Shown here: in pieces, positions 9,113 to 18,687 of the stretch
How the letters are laid out: each line of letters starts with the position of its first letter
How positions within the stretch are numbered: position 1 is the first letter of the stretch
NCBI RefSeq assembly: GCF_019279795.1
Contig: NC_056743.1
Coordinates: forward strand, 869,897,364 to 869,961,363
From: Protopterus annectens
Lineage: Eukaryota > Chordata > Ceratodontiformes > Protopteridae
DNA length: 64,000 bases
Direction: 5' to 3'
Notes under the pieces: generated by a model
The model's input: only the letters and a program-made list of their open reading frames with translations
The model's database searches: none
What the model was told of the DNA's origin: nothing
Position numbers and translations under genes: made by a program

Positions 9113-10882
9113 ATGTCAGAAAAAGTTAATAATTGTATTTCTTGTGGGAAGCAAATACCTCATAAGGACTTCCACTCTTACTGTATTCCATGCCTAGGCC
9201 CTGATCACGACGTTACTAGATGTCGGTTTTGTGCTAGATTTAACAAATGCACTATAAAATGACATTTTGATTTTGCTTTGCACTACTTTGGCCGAAGGTA
9301 CAATTATACTATTCCGTCAGATCAACCGACGACCGCAATTCTGAAAAAACACAAAGACAAGGATAAAGACAGGCATCCGAGGTCCAAAACCGACGACGAA
9401 ACCTCTTCTTGGCCAGTCGCCGGTTCGTCGGTTCTCAGTGAAGCACTTTCGCAGCCCCTGACACCTGTTACCTCAGAGCAACAGGCCGCCTCCAACTCCC
9501 ACGTGGACCTCTGGAAACTCAAGGTATTGGGCCTACGGAAACTAATCCCTCAGATGGGTCCGGAGGCGCTGAGCAGGCTTCGGCTTCTGAGGGTGTTTTC
9601 AGACCTTCACAACTTACCATTAAAGCAACAGCCAAGACAAAAGTACCATTAAAAACAAAGAAGCAAGTACAGCATTCTCCTGGACAGTCCTCCATGCCTA
9701 AGAAACAGATGCTTAAAATGGCCGAAGACCTCGTTACTCTAATCAGGGGTTCCCATCCCCCTCCTGAGAAAAGGCCTAGGCAGGATACAGACTATGATTC
9801 CTCTGATCAGGTTTCCATTTCCTCTGATTCCTCTTCAGACCAGGGATACTCCCTACCGCCCTATGAGGACTCTGATGCTAAAGAATCTATCCCTTCAGCC
9901 TCTCCTCCTGAGGATTATTCTTTTGGAGAAACTTTATATACCATGAGGGAGCATTTCCATTGGGAAAGTCAGGATTATTCAGAATCCAAGAAAAGGCTCA
10001 GGGATTTCCTTTTATTGCCTCAGCAAAGGCCCCTGGCTATTAGATATTGTGGGTGATGTGTTGTCTGAATCCAGCTTATCTCCTGATTCTTTGCCCCCTG
10101 CACCAGCCAAGCCAGATAGGTATTATAGAGTCCCTGACTCTCACAAGTTTCTTTATAAAAACCCTTCTGCTGATTCAGAAACTATTTCCCAGGGTCCAAA
10201 AGGGGTTAAGACTTCTATTGCAAAAAATCCAGTACCCTCTGACAGAGATTCCAGAGCTTTGGATAGATGGGGGAAGAAAGTTTACACTTCTGCAACTTTA
10301 GCAGTAAGGGCTTTAAATTGCCAGCTTGACATGCTTAAGTACCAACAATATTTAATGGCTCAGTTAAAACAGAAAATGCTTGCAAGCTCAGAAGCTCCTG
10401 ACTGTAAAGAAATGCAGGATTTATTGCATGCAGTTGAACAGGTGGGAAAACATACTCTGCAATGTGGTTTTGATTCTTTAGAGGCCTCTTGTAGAGCCGC
10501 AGTTACAGGTTCTGTGATTCGAAGACATGCTTGGTTAAAAGAACAGAGTTTACCTGATCATGTTAAGGAAAAATTATTGGATGCTCCTTTACAGCATGAT
10601 ACCTTGTTTGGTGTTAAGGCAGAAGAGGTGTTAAAGAAAATGGAGGATAAAGCTAAATCTATGCAAACAGTCAGGGATTTCTTACAGGTACAGCCACCTC
10701 GATTTAGCAGAAATTGGCCAACAAAGAATTGGTCCTTTCCAGTGTCAGACAGGCCACAGAGAGGCAGATACAGATGCCCAAGAGGCAGATCTCAATACCA
10801 AGGCTCTAACAGACAGTGGGGCACCTCAACCCCAAAAGGAGGTGAGGACAAGTCTCAAACTTACAGGAAACAGTCCCAATGA
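9113..10882 (+). pseudogene. DIRS-1 Gag-like protein
   Basis: The start ATG at 9113 begins MSEKVNNC, conserved at the same site in DIRS-4. The first 49 codons hold a Cys/His cluster: CISC, IPHKDFHSYC, IPCLGPDHD, CRFC. A TGA (9260-9262) interrupts, then the frame goes on with a Lys-rich KKHKDKDKD segment to 9652. After a frame change a Ser/Asp-rich acidic segment follows (9694-10056). The next frame (10049-10882) carries YYRVPDSH, LDRWGKKVYTSATLAVRALNCQ, RRHAWLKEQSLPDHVK and an Arg/Gly-rich tail ending at TGA 10880. The protein should package element RNA. At least one stop and two frameshifts make it inactive. The last frame overlaps pol by about 40 bp in +1. Confidence 0.78.
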
Positions 10883-12755
10883 CTTCCCCCTTCGTACGCC
10901 AAGCACTTTCCTTTTGGCAGCCCCCTTAGTGGGAAAACTAGCACTTTTTTCTCAAAACTGGCAAACAATCACCCAAGACAAATGGGTTCTGAATGTTGTG
11001 TCTCAAGGTTACAGGTTCCACTTTCATAATTTACCAAGGCTAAAAGGAATGCCAGACCTGCCACAAAATCAATGGGCAGAGGCACAAAAACAAATTTCAG
11101 CCCTCATGGACATGAGAGCTATTCAAAAAGTACCACAACAGGAGCAAGGACAAGGATTTTACTCAAGACTCTTCCTGGTCCCCAGAAAGGACAGGGCCTG
11201 GAGGCCCATACTAGACCTTTCAATTCTAAATACTTACCTGGATATTCCAAAATTCAAAATGTTGACATTACAGCAGCTTCTACCCATGCTGGGCAAGAAG
11301 GCTTGGCTTGTTACTCTGGACCTCAAAGAGGCATACCTGCATGTCCCTATCAGACAAAATTGCAGAAGATACCTCAGATTCAAAGCTGGTACAATGCACT
11401 ACCAATTCTCTGCACTGCCCTTTGGCTTATCTACTGCGCCCAGGGTCTTTACAAAGTGCCTGGCACCAGTAATTGCATTTTGCAGACAAAAAGGAATTCA
11501 AATATATCCATACCTGGACGACTGCCTCATTCAAGCAGAGACAAAGGACATTCTTCTACAGCATCTGGCTTTTGTAAAAAGGTTGCTAATTTCTCTGGGG
11601 TACACAGTAAACGAAAAGAAGTCAAAAGTAATGCCCTCACAACAGATTATATTCCTGGGTGCCAGTTTAAATACAATGGCCCAGATGGCTTATCTCACAC
11701 CAGACAAACATGTTCAACTAACTCAATATTTTCAATTACTGGCAAAAAAGTCCCATCTCCCTGCAAGAAAAATTCTGCAGGCCCTGGGATTCATGGCATC
11801 CTGCATACTACTAATACCATATGCCAGACTGCATATGAGGAAATTACAGTGGTACCTAAAAAGTGTTTGGACTCAACACTCTCACAGTCTAGAAGCAGTA
11901 ATACCAATGATTCCCTGCCTACAACAGGAGTTTCGATGGTGGGCACAGGCATGTCACCTAAACAAGGGTCAGCCTTTTACCCTACTCACAGCCAGGCAGA
12001 CTCTAACAACAGATGTTTCGGATTACGTCTGGGGAGCACACATGGCAGGAAAATGCATTCAGGGCAAGTGGATCACAGACCAAATGCATCTTCACATCAA
12101 TCAAAAAGAGATGTTGGCTGTTCAAAATAACCTAACAGCTTTCAAGGACCTTCTGCATCCAGGACAATTATTATTAAAGACAGACACCACCACAGTAATG
12201 TGGTACATAAACAAGCAAGGGGGCACTCATTCTTATCCCCTATGCAGGCAAGCCATGACCTTGTGGAACACAGCTCTAACGTATCAGGTTCATCTGCAAA
12301 CACAATTCCTGCCAGGAAAAAAAAATACTCTGGCAGACGATCTAAGCAGAAGTATCATGGACCCTCACGAATGGAAATTGAATCCACAAATCTTCAGCAT
12401 GGTAACGCAAAAATGGGGATGCCCAGACATAGATGTTTTTGCCTCCCCACTGAATTGCCAACTCCAAAAATTCTGCACAAGGACTTATCACACACAAGCA
12501 TGGAAAGTGGATGCTGTCTCGTTCAGCTGGAAAAGCCTAAATGTTTATGCCTTCCCACCACTGCCACTCCTTTCAAAGGTACTCCTAAAAGCCAGACAAG
12601 AAAAAACACAGATGATCCTGATTGCTCCAGACTGGCCACACCAGCACTGGAACCCAATCTTAAAGAACTTAGCTCAAGGCCCACCATGGATTTTGCCTCA
12701 AATTCTACACCTCAACAAAACAATCAGATCCTGCACGGTCAGCTCAAAACCCTAA
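10842..12755 (+). CDS. DIRS-1 reverse transcriptase/RNase H/methyltransferase-like polyprotein
   Basis: This is an uninterrupted 637-codon frame. RT blocks, with residue numbers from the first Met: FLVPRKD 111-117, RPILDLSILN 121-130, TLDLKEAYLHVPI 158-170 (first Asp 160), LPFGLSTAP 192-200, YLDD 224-227. RNase H follows with TTDVSDYVWGA, KEMLAVQ, LLKTDTTTVMWYINKQGG and LADDLSR. The C-terminal end has DIDVFASPLN, KVDAVSFSW, YAFPPLPLL and ILIAPDWPHQHW. That end resembles the DAM-like methyltransferase region described in DIRS elements, but the usual (D/N)PP(Y/F) is FPP. The start Met is uncertain because the frame overlaps Gag in +1 and may be reached by frameshifting. The frame is intact, but its Gag and recombinase partners are broken. 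Confidence 0.9.
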   Translation: MRTSLKLTGNSPNDFPLRTPSTFLLAAPLVGKLALFSQNWQTITQDKWVLNVVSQGYRFHFHNLPRLKGMPDLPQNQWAEAQKQISALMDMRAIQKVPQQEQGQGFYSRLFLVPRKDRAWRPILDLSILNTYLDIPKFKMLTLQQLLPMLGKKAWLVTLDLKEAYLHVPIRQNCRRYLRFKAGTMHYQFSALPFGLSTAPRVFTKCLAPVIAFCRQKGIQIYPYLDDCLIQAETKDILLQHLAFVKRLLISLGYTVNEKKSKVMPSQQIIFLGASLNTMAQMAYLTPDKHVQLTQYFQLLAKKSHLPARKILQALGFMASCILLIPYARLHMRKLQWYLKSVWTQHSHSLEAVIPMIPCLQQEFRWWAQACHLNKGQPFTLLTARQTLTTDVSDYVWGAHMAGKCIQGKWITDQMHLHINQKEMLAVQNNLTAFKDLLHPGQLLLKTDTTTVMWYINKQGGTHSYPLCRQAMTLWNTALTYQVHLQTQFLPGKKNTLADDLSRSIMDPHEWKLNPQIFSMVTQKWGCPDIDVFASPLNCQLQKFCTRTYHTQAWKVDAVSFSWKSLNVYAFPPLPLLSKVLLKARQEKTQMILIAPDWPHQHWNPILKNLAQGPPWILPQILHLNKTIRSCTVSSKP

Positions 12756-12765
12756 ACCTGGCTGC

Positions 12766-13821
12766 ATGGCAGATTCATTAGTCAAACAGGCAACACCTCT
12801 CTCTAAAGCTGTTATGGATGTCATTTTGGAGGCCAGGAGGCCTAGCACCAGGAAAGCTTACTCAGAAAAATTGAAGAGATTCTGCGCCTGCAACCAGGCT
12901 CAAAGCCTTGACCCTCTTGTCCAAAACATTCCTCAGATTTTACAATACTTAACTGAGATGCTGGACAAAGGCCTATCCTTCTCATAAATTAAGATCCACG
13001 CCTCTGCCATTTCAGCACATTACAACACGGATCCTCCTTTATTCTCTCATCCCTTGCTAAAGCAGTACCTCAGAGGGGCTAAAAACATAAGACCGCCCCG
13101 GAGAGCACCAACACCAACTTGGGACCTCAATTTCATTTTGGAAAAACTGACCCTGACACCTTTTGAGCTAGCCAATACAGCCGCTCTAAAATTTTTATCA
13201 TGGAAAACAGCTCTGCTCCTGGCAGTAACTTCAACATGAAGAGTCTCAGAGGTACAGGCATTAATGGCAGCGGAACCTTTTATAATTTTTCATCAGGACA
13301 GGGTTTTTTTAAGGACAAACCCTACCTTTATGCCAGAGGTGGTATCTAGTGTGGCTCTTAACCAAACCATCCATTTGCCAACTTTTTATCCAAACCCCCA
13401 GAATAAAGGGGAGAAACTTCTGCACTCTTTGGACATACACAGGCAGCTACGCTTCTACTTGGACAAAACAAAAGCTTTCAGGAAAACTGACCAACTGTTT
13501 GTAGCATATGCTGCAGGATCCCAGGGCAAGGCTATCTCAAAGCAGACTATATCCAAATGGATAGGACACTGTATTCGTTACTGCTACACACAGCATGGAA
13601 AATCAGTCCCAAATAACATTAGGCCACATTCCACCAGGGCAACAGCCACTTCAACAGCCTTTCTCAGAGGAGTACTTACCAAGGAAATTTTGGAGGCTGC
13701 AACTTGGAGTTCAGTGCACACCTTTACCAAGCATTACCACCTGCCTCTTTACTGTAAATCCAGAGCAGGATTTGCCACTTCAGTTCTGCAGGGCCTCATA
13801 GCCAATCCTAACTCTTTATAG
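12766..13821 (+). pseudogene. DIRS-1 tyrosine recombinase (two in-frame stops)
   Basis: One frame is broken by TAA near 12985 (after GLSF) and TGA at 13237. It gives ARRPSTRKAYSEKLKRF, then SAISAHYNTDPPLFSH, WDLNFILEKLTL, then the catalytic Arg in RVSEVQAL, SKQTISKWIG, RPHSTRATATS (the HxxR pair) and WSSVHTFTKHYHLPL with the Tyr nucleophile. The TGA at 13237 replaces the first Arg of the S-A-R-R motif seen in DIRS-2, plausibly by CGA-to-TGA decay; the adjacent Arg is retained. In the family this enzyme inserts the circular DNA copy. Confidence 0.87.
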
Positions 13822-13854
13822 ACCAGTCACCCAACCTTAGCTTTGGGATTCTAC

Positions 13855-13951
13855 TCAAGTGTAATGACTGCAGCAGTGTAACACAATGAACATAGTACAG
13901 TTTTGTACCTACCATAAATGTAGATGTTCGAGTGTTCACACTGCTGCAGTC
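13855..13951 (+). repeat. DIRS-1 internal complementary region
   Basis: The left half (TCAAGTGTAATGACTGCAG, CAGTGTAACAC) is the reverse complement of the left end. The right half (AGTACAGTTTTGTACC, TACCATAAATGTAGATG, GTTCGAGTGTTCACAC) is the reverse complement of the right end. Their meeting point near 13892 marks the circle junction of the transposition intermediate. Confidence 0.9.
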
Positions 13952-14126
13952 CAGGTTACCCTCCCTCCATCCCCTCTGTCCTAGCTGGACTTATCTATAC
14001 CTTTCTATCCTATACAACCTTTGTGGTGTATTTGCTTGTAGCTAAAGGTATTGTTTTTATTTTATATGTATATTTTTTGTTAGCAATATGTATTGCCTAC
14101 CTACTTGGGGGCACCTGACATCTGGG

Positions 14127-14339
14127 GCAAGAAAAACTGAAGAAAATGGCGTCGGATGCATCTTAGATACCCCTGGCGCACTGACATCAGGGAAGAAGCA
14201 ACAGCAACCGATGCTGGACCAAGACTTTGAAACTCTGGCCGACTGCGAGACCGCCTGACGGCAGGATAACCCAAGTATAATGACTGCAGCAGTGTGAACA
14301 CTCGAACATCTACATTTATGGTAGGTACAAAACTGTACT
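14127..14339 (-). repeat. DIRS-1 right inverted terminal repeat with unique extension
   Basis: 14127-14302 is the inverted match of the left ITR. The extension GAACACTCGAACATC...ACATTTATGGTAGGTAC...AAACTGTACT is found otherwise only in the ICR. The last 34 bp are shared with the right ends of DIRS-2 and DIRS-4 although the inner ITRs differ. Confidence 0.9.
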
Positions 14340-14391
14340 TTTTCTGGTAAATCATTGGGATGATCTGAGGATTGAAGTCACTAAGTAATGA

Positions 14392-14459
14392 CAGACATTT
14401 GAGTTTCAGATCAAAAATGTATGTTAACACAAACCATGTTACTCTAACAACTTTCTAAG
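14392..14459. repeat. Flank segment repeated in inverse at 14978-15045
   Basis: The sequence immediately right of DIRS-1 (AGACATTTGAGTTTCAG ... GTTAGAGTAACATGG in reverse) reappears in inverted orientation inside the left ITR of DIRS-3, directly after a copied piece of the DIRS-1 right ITR. Confidence 0.85.
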
Positions 14460-14539
14460 TTTATAAGAGCAGTATTTAAAATCTGTCCCAATTTTTGTCA
14501 GGCTTTGTCCAGATTTCTTGCACTAAAAGGTTGAGAAAT

Positions 14540-14851
14540 CTGGTTATCCCATATCAAAGTAATGTCCTTTTGTTTAGTATGTTTTCTCTTAGCGTTGTAT
14601 AAATTAGTCAGTTTCTTTTTCTTCCTAGTTCTTTGTTGAGAACTTCTCCCTTTCCCTCCTTTATTTTCTTCCACATGCTCTGAATCATCAGATTGCTGTC
14701 TACCTGCATACAGAATTTCAAATTTGAAATCTGTAATGGCATGTTTAATAGGGGTTTAGTGATCAAGGGCAGTTCCTTTCTCAAAAGTATTGCGATTCTA
14801 CTTCACCTATTATCACCTCATTAGCTCAGTCATTATTGAATGTAACAACGT
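14540..14851 (-). mobile_element. Probable PLE N-terminal coding fragment
   Basis: On the minus strand a broken frame reads IKHAITDFKFEILYAG, an acidic segment, and a Lys/Arg-rich TRKKKKLTNLYN. An ITDF followed by a basic, low-complexity linker is reminiscent of the region upstream of PLE RTs, and a similar basic linker lies at 1896-2087 by PLE-A. No RT block is present, so this is a weak call; it could be another element's leader. Confidence 0.3.
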
Positions 14852-14904
14852 ATGTCCTTGCATTCACTGCTGTAGTATTCATTACCATATGGGATTTTTT
14901 GACA

Positions 14905-15045
14905 CGGACATCAGGGAAGAAGCAACAGCAACCGACGCTGGACCAAGACTTTGGAACTCTGGCCGACTGCGGGACCCTTAGAAAGTTGTTAGAGTAACAT
15001 GGTTTGTGTTAACATACATTTTCTGATCTGAAACGCAAATGTCTG
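14905..15045 (+). repeat. Composite patch in DIRS-3 left ITR
   Basis: 14905-14977 is a direct copy of DIRS-1 right ITR 14182-14254 (GGAAGAAGCAACAGCAACC, CTCTGGCCGACTGCG). 14978-15045 is an inverted copy of the flank 14392-14459. Both sources lie within 800 bp upstream, and the two pieces are joined with no gap. The patch replaces about 50 bp of the ITR expected from the right-end copy. Confidence 0.8.
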
Positions 15046-15345
15046 ACCAGTATACCCAAGAACAATTGTTGCTTATTTAAAAGGTACGACGAACGTCACC
15101 CAAATGCTCCTTGCATAGCATCGGGCATAAAGGTGATGTTCAGGCCTACCATAGACATAACTTCTTTGCTGCCAGTTCTAAATGTATCTTTTTACTGTTG
15201 GTCTGTTTTCCTGCATCCATTTCTGCCAGTTGAATGCATTTCTTTCCACAGGGATTACCTACTCCTGCTTGCTGACTTCTTCGCAGTTGCAGACAAGTGC
15301 CTTGTTGAGGTTTTTGTTTTTTCTTGTTTTTTCTGTGCTCATTGA

Positions 15346-17100
15346 GGGTAAATGCCAGTGGGGAGACAGATTCCCCATAAAGACTGCCACAGTAAGTGTC
15401 TTTTTTGCCTAGGAGACTCTCATGAGCATACATCTTGTTCTGTTTGCCAGACGGAGGGAGGTTGACATAATGGTTAAGGTGTTTACCTTACAGACACAAG
15501 GTGCAGGGTTTGATTCTCACATGGAGTAATTGGCTAGGCTTAAAATGGCACACAAGGGCACTTAGCCTAGTACTAATCTATGAACCTATGAACCTAAAAA
15601 ACCCTTTGCAGTAGACCTTCTCCCTTTCCTTGCATCTTCAGAACCAGCATCTTAAGCATCTTGCTAAAGATACAGGGTCAGCTGTTAGAGAAAAAAAAAG
15701 AAGGTGAAAAGGGTACAGACAGAATCCTCCGCTGTCCAGCCTATACAAGGTGTTTCTCCCAAGGTCATTACAAATCGGCTATATTGTCGGATTACTCTAC
15801 CATGACCATGTCGGAGGCCAGTGAGGGTCTGATTGACAGCACATCTAGAGAGGCATTTCAGGTGTCTGTCTTGAACGTTCAGGAGGAACCACTTTGGATT
15901 TTTTACAAGGGGCCTAGGGGAGTTCCTCAGTCTTTAGTTGGGGAAGAAGTTCCTACTACAGTTCTCGACTGTTGTCCCGGGTCTGAGTCTTCTCAGTTTT
16001 TTGGAGGGGAAGTTCCTTTAAAAAAAGAAACAAGAAATTAAACATGTTTCTTTTGCTTCTAGGGATCCACAAAGTGAGTGGCAGGCCTTTTATTTACTGC
16101 TTTAATGTTCTTAAAACCTCCTTAAGAGGTTTTGGTTCCTGCTTCTCCTTGGTCTTCTATTACCCTTAAAAGGCCTAGAGAACAGGATTCCTCTGAGGAT
16201 GAGTCAGAGTCTTATAATGAATCCCTGACTTGTTCTACTCAGATTCCTTCTCCTTTGGACTTTGGGTCAGAGGAGGAGAAGTATATTAACCCAGATGCTC
16301 CTTTTTAGGACATTTCCTTTGGGGATATACTCTCTAGGATGATGGATTATTTTTAAGTGGGACTGTCCTCTCTGATATCTATAAGAGGTACTGCGAGTTG
16401 CTGCAGTTGGAATCTCCTAAACCTGCAGCTATTCCTTCTGTTCTGGCTGCTTTGCTAGATGCTTTTTCCAATGCTTCTCATGCACCTGATTCTCAGGCCC
16501 TGCTCCCAAGAAGCCTGACAAGTTTTATAGGGTGCCTGACGATTGTTCTTTCCTATGTAAATGTCCTGCTGCTGACCCCGCTGTAGTGTCTGTGGCCTCT
16601 GATAAACCGCCTGAATTGCTTCTTTTGCCCAAGTTTTTGCCTTCTGACAAGGGTAGCAGAGCTATTGAAAAGTTGAGTAAGAAGCTTTACACTTCTGCTA
16701 CCCTAGCTTTTATGGCTATTAATTGTCAGACCTATATGTCTAGGCTTGTGTTGGCTCTTCTTTCTCAGGCCTGCCAACCTATTTCCGATTTTCCAGACTC
16801 TGAGGGTAAAACATCTGTACTTTCCTTGCTAGGTACTTCCTCTCAAGTTGTTTGTCATTCCAGTAAATGTAGTTATGAGCAGATGCCTCTTTTAGGGCTG
16901 CTATTTTTGGTTCAGTAATGAGAAGGTATTCTTGTCTTAGGCTTCAACCTCTACCTGATGATATTAAAGCTAAGATGATGGATGCTCCTCTGGATTCTAA
17001 GCTTTTGTTTGTGGAAGCTGCTGCTGATTTGTTTAAGTTTTTTCAGGATAATGGTAAGGCCTTACAGGAGCTTAAACATGTTTGTTTCTCCTGTTCCTAA
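15346..17100 (+). pseudogene. DIRS-3 Gag remnant (interrupted by SINE)
   Basis: At 15352-15450 one frame still shows the Gag Cys/His cluster: GRQIPHKDCHSKC, LFCLGDSHEHTSC, SVCQT. The SINE at 15452 starts right after it. Beyond, frames at 15661-16041, 16398-16918 and 16918-17100 give acidic Ser-rich sequence (DSSEDESES), IPSVLAALLDAFSNAS, then a KKLYTSATLAFMAINCQ segment (the counterpart of DRWGKKVYTSATLAVRALNCQ in DIRS-1), and LQPLPDDIKAKMMDAPLDS. Gene order and motifs match DIRS-1 Gag. Multiple stops and shifts are present. Confidence 0.72.
15452..15600 (+). mobile_element. tRNA-derived SINE with CR1-type 3' tail
   Basis: The 5' part has an A-box-like TAATGGTTAAGG (15468-15479) and a B-box-like GGGTTTGATTCTC (15506-15518) at tRNA-like spacing, followed by a tail GGCTAGGCTT, CTTAGCCTAGTACTAATC and CTATGAACCTATGAACCT. 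The tail matches the reverse complement of the CR1-A 3' end at 6609-6665. Ending in an ATGAACCT-type repeat is typical of CR1 and its partner SINEs. It is inserted in the DIRS-3 Gag. Transcription by RNA polymerase III and CR1-driven mobility are inferred. Confidence 0.75.
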
Positions 17101-18687
17101 GTTTTCAGAGAAATTACCCTGGTAAGTCTGCCTTTGTTCGTAGGTAATACTCTCCTTCTACTAAAGGTAGGAAGAGTGGCAAACAGCTCCTCCTGCTAAG
17201 GTTACTCAGGTTTCAGGGACTCTGAACCCTTCCTTTCCAGACAAAACAGGTGCTGTGTGACTATCCATCTCTTCCCAGCTACATTCCTCTTTTTCTTCAC
17301 CTTTCTGTTTGGCTTCAGTTCACTCGGGATTCCTGGGTTATGTCGATCATTCGTCAGGGGTACTTCATGGTGTTGAAATCCCATCCTCCTTTTATGGGCA
17401 TTCCTCAACTTTCTTAGGAACAACTTCCCTATTTCCCAGAGGTTTGTCAAAATCTCTTGACTCAGGGTACTATTCAGGAGGTGCCTGTGTCCCAAAGGGG
17501 GAAAGGGTTCTACTCCAGACTGTTTCTAATGCCCAGAAAATAGGGCACTTGGAGACCTATTTCTCTGCTGCTTCCTGGCATTTTCATTTCTCTGCTTGCC
17601 CTTTGGCCTTTCTACTGCCCCACGGGTATTAAACAAATGCCTTTCTCCTGTGACTGCTTTTTGCAGGCTTCAAAGGATGCAATTATTTCCTTACTTAGAC
17701 GACATGATGATTCAGGCATCCTCTCCAAAGACCCTTTTGCATAATGTTCATGTTGCCGTTTCTCTTCTTCAGAGCCTGGGGCTCACTATAAATTTCAAAA
17801 AGTCTTCTATGACTCCTTCCCAGAATCATGCTTTTTTGGGTTGCAGGATTTAGATGGTGCCAATGCTTGCATCTCTGCTTCCTCCAAAGGCCTTAACTCT
17901 CTTTTCTTTCTTTCACACTCTTCTTCCACTGACTTCCATTACTGTCAGGGAGTTTCTGAGAGCTCTGGGTTTCATGGCATCCACCATTCCGATGTACCCT
18001 CTGGCCAAACTTCACATGAGAAAGTTTCAGTGGTTTCTGAAGTCAGTGTGGCTCCAGCAATGCACATCCTCTAGACTTTGTGGTTCCTCTTCTTCCTTGT
18101 CTCAGATGGGAACTTCACTGGTGGATTCAACAGTTGTCTGTGAATCTAGGATTCATTTTCATCCCCCTCTTCCCTCTTAGGAATTGTTCACAGATGCTTC
18201 AGACATGGGATGGAGGGCAACATTTGGCTCCCTGAAAGTGCAAGGGGTGTGGTCGCTTCATGAGCAGAAGGAGCAGATCAGCATCAGAGAGAGGAGAGCT
18301 CTTCTGCTGCTTCTTCAGGCCTTTCATCCTCTTTTGTCTCCAGGGCCTGTCAAGGTTTTTACATACAATACCACAGTGATGTGGTATGTCAGCAAACAGA
18401 GAGGAACGAGATCTTACCTTCTTTACTGGCTGGCACTTCTTTTTTGGGACCTTGGTGTCAAGTATCAAGTGACCCTTCAGGCAGTTTATATCCTTTCTGG
18501 TCAAAACATTGTGGCAGACACTCTAATCAGCTCCCTAACTCAGTTCCTCGAATGGGTGCTTCACAGTGATGTCCATCTGGACATTATCCACCAGTGGGGT
18601 ACTGCTCAAGTGGATATTTTTGCCTCCCCTCTGAACAGACAACTTCCTCTGTTTTGTGCCAGCGTCCCAGGTCCTCTGGTATTATAG

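Larger units (their letters stand above)
8792..14339 (+). mobile_element. DIRS-1: structurally complete DIRS1-like retrotransposon
   Basis: The copy runs from ATGTTTATCGTG (8792) to AAACTGTACT (about 14339). It has a left ITR (8801-8978), Gag (9113-10882), an intact RT/RNase H/methyltransferase-like frame (10842-12755), a tyrosine recombinase with two stops (12766-13821), an ICR (13855-13951) and a right ITR (14127-14339). The ICR joins complements of the left and right ends at GAACAT/AGTACAG, which fixes both element ends. No target-site duplication is seen, as expected for recombinase-mediated insertion. It sits next to CR1-A on the left and a PLE-like fragment on the right. Confidence 0.92.

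Noticed and set aside
11072-12130. A 352-codon frame inside DIRS-1
   Set aside because: It lies in a second frame of the intact RT/RNase H gene and has no recognisable motif; the equivalent 528-codon frame of DIRS-4 (48196-49782) is real only at its 3' end, where a frameshift brings the methyltransferase-like tail into it.
15452-15520. A functional tRNA gene
   Set aside because: The A and B boxes are degenerate, the acceptor stem does not close, and the sequence runs directly into a CR1-like tail, so it is a SINE head.
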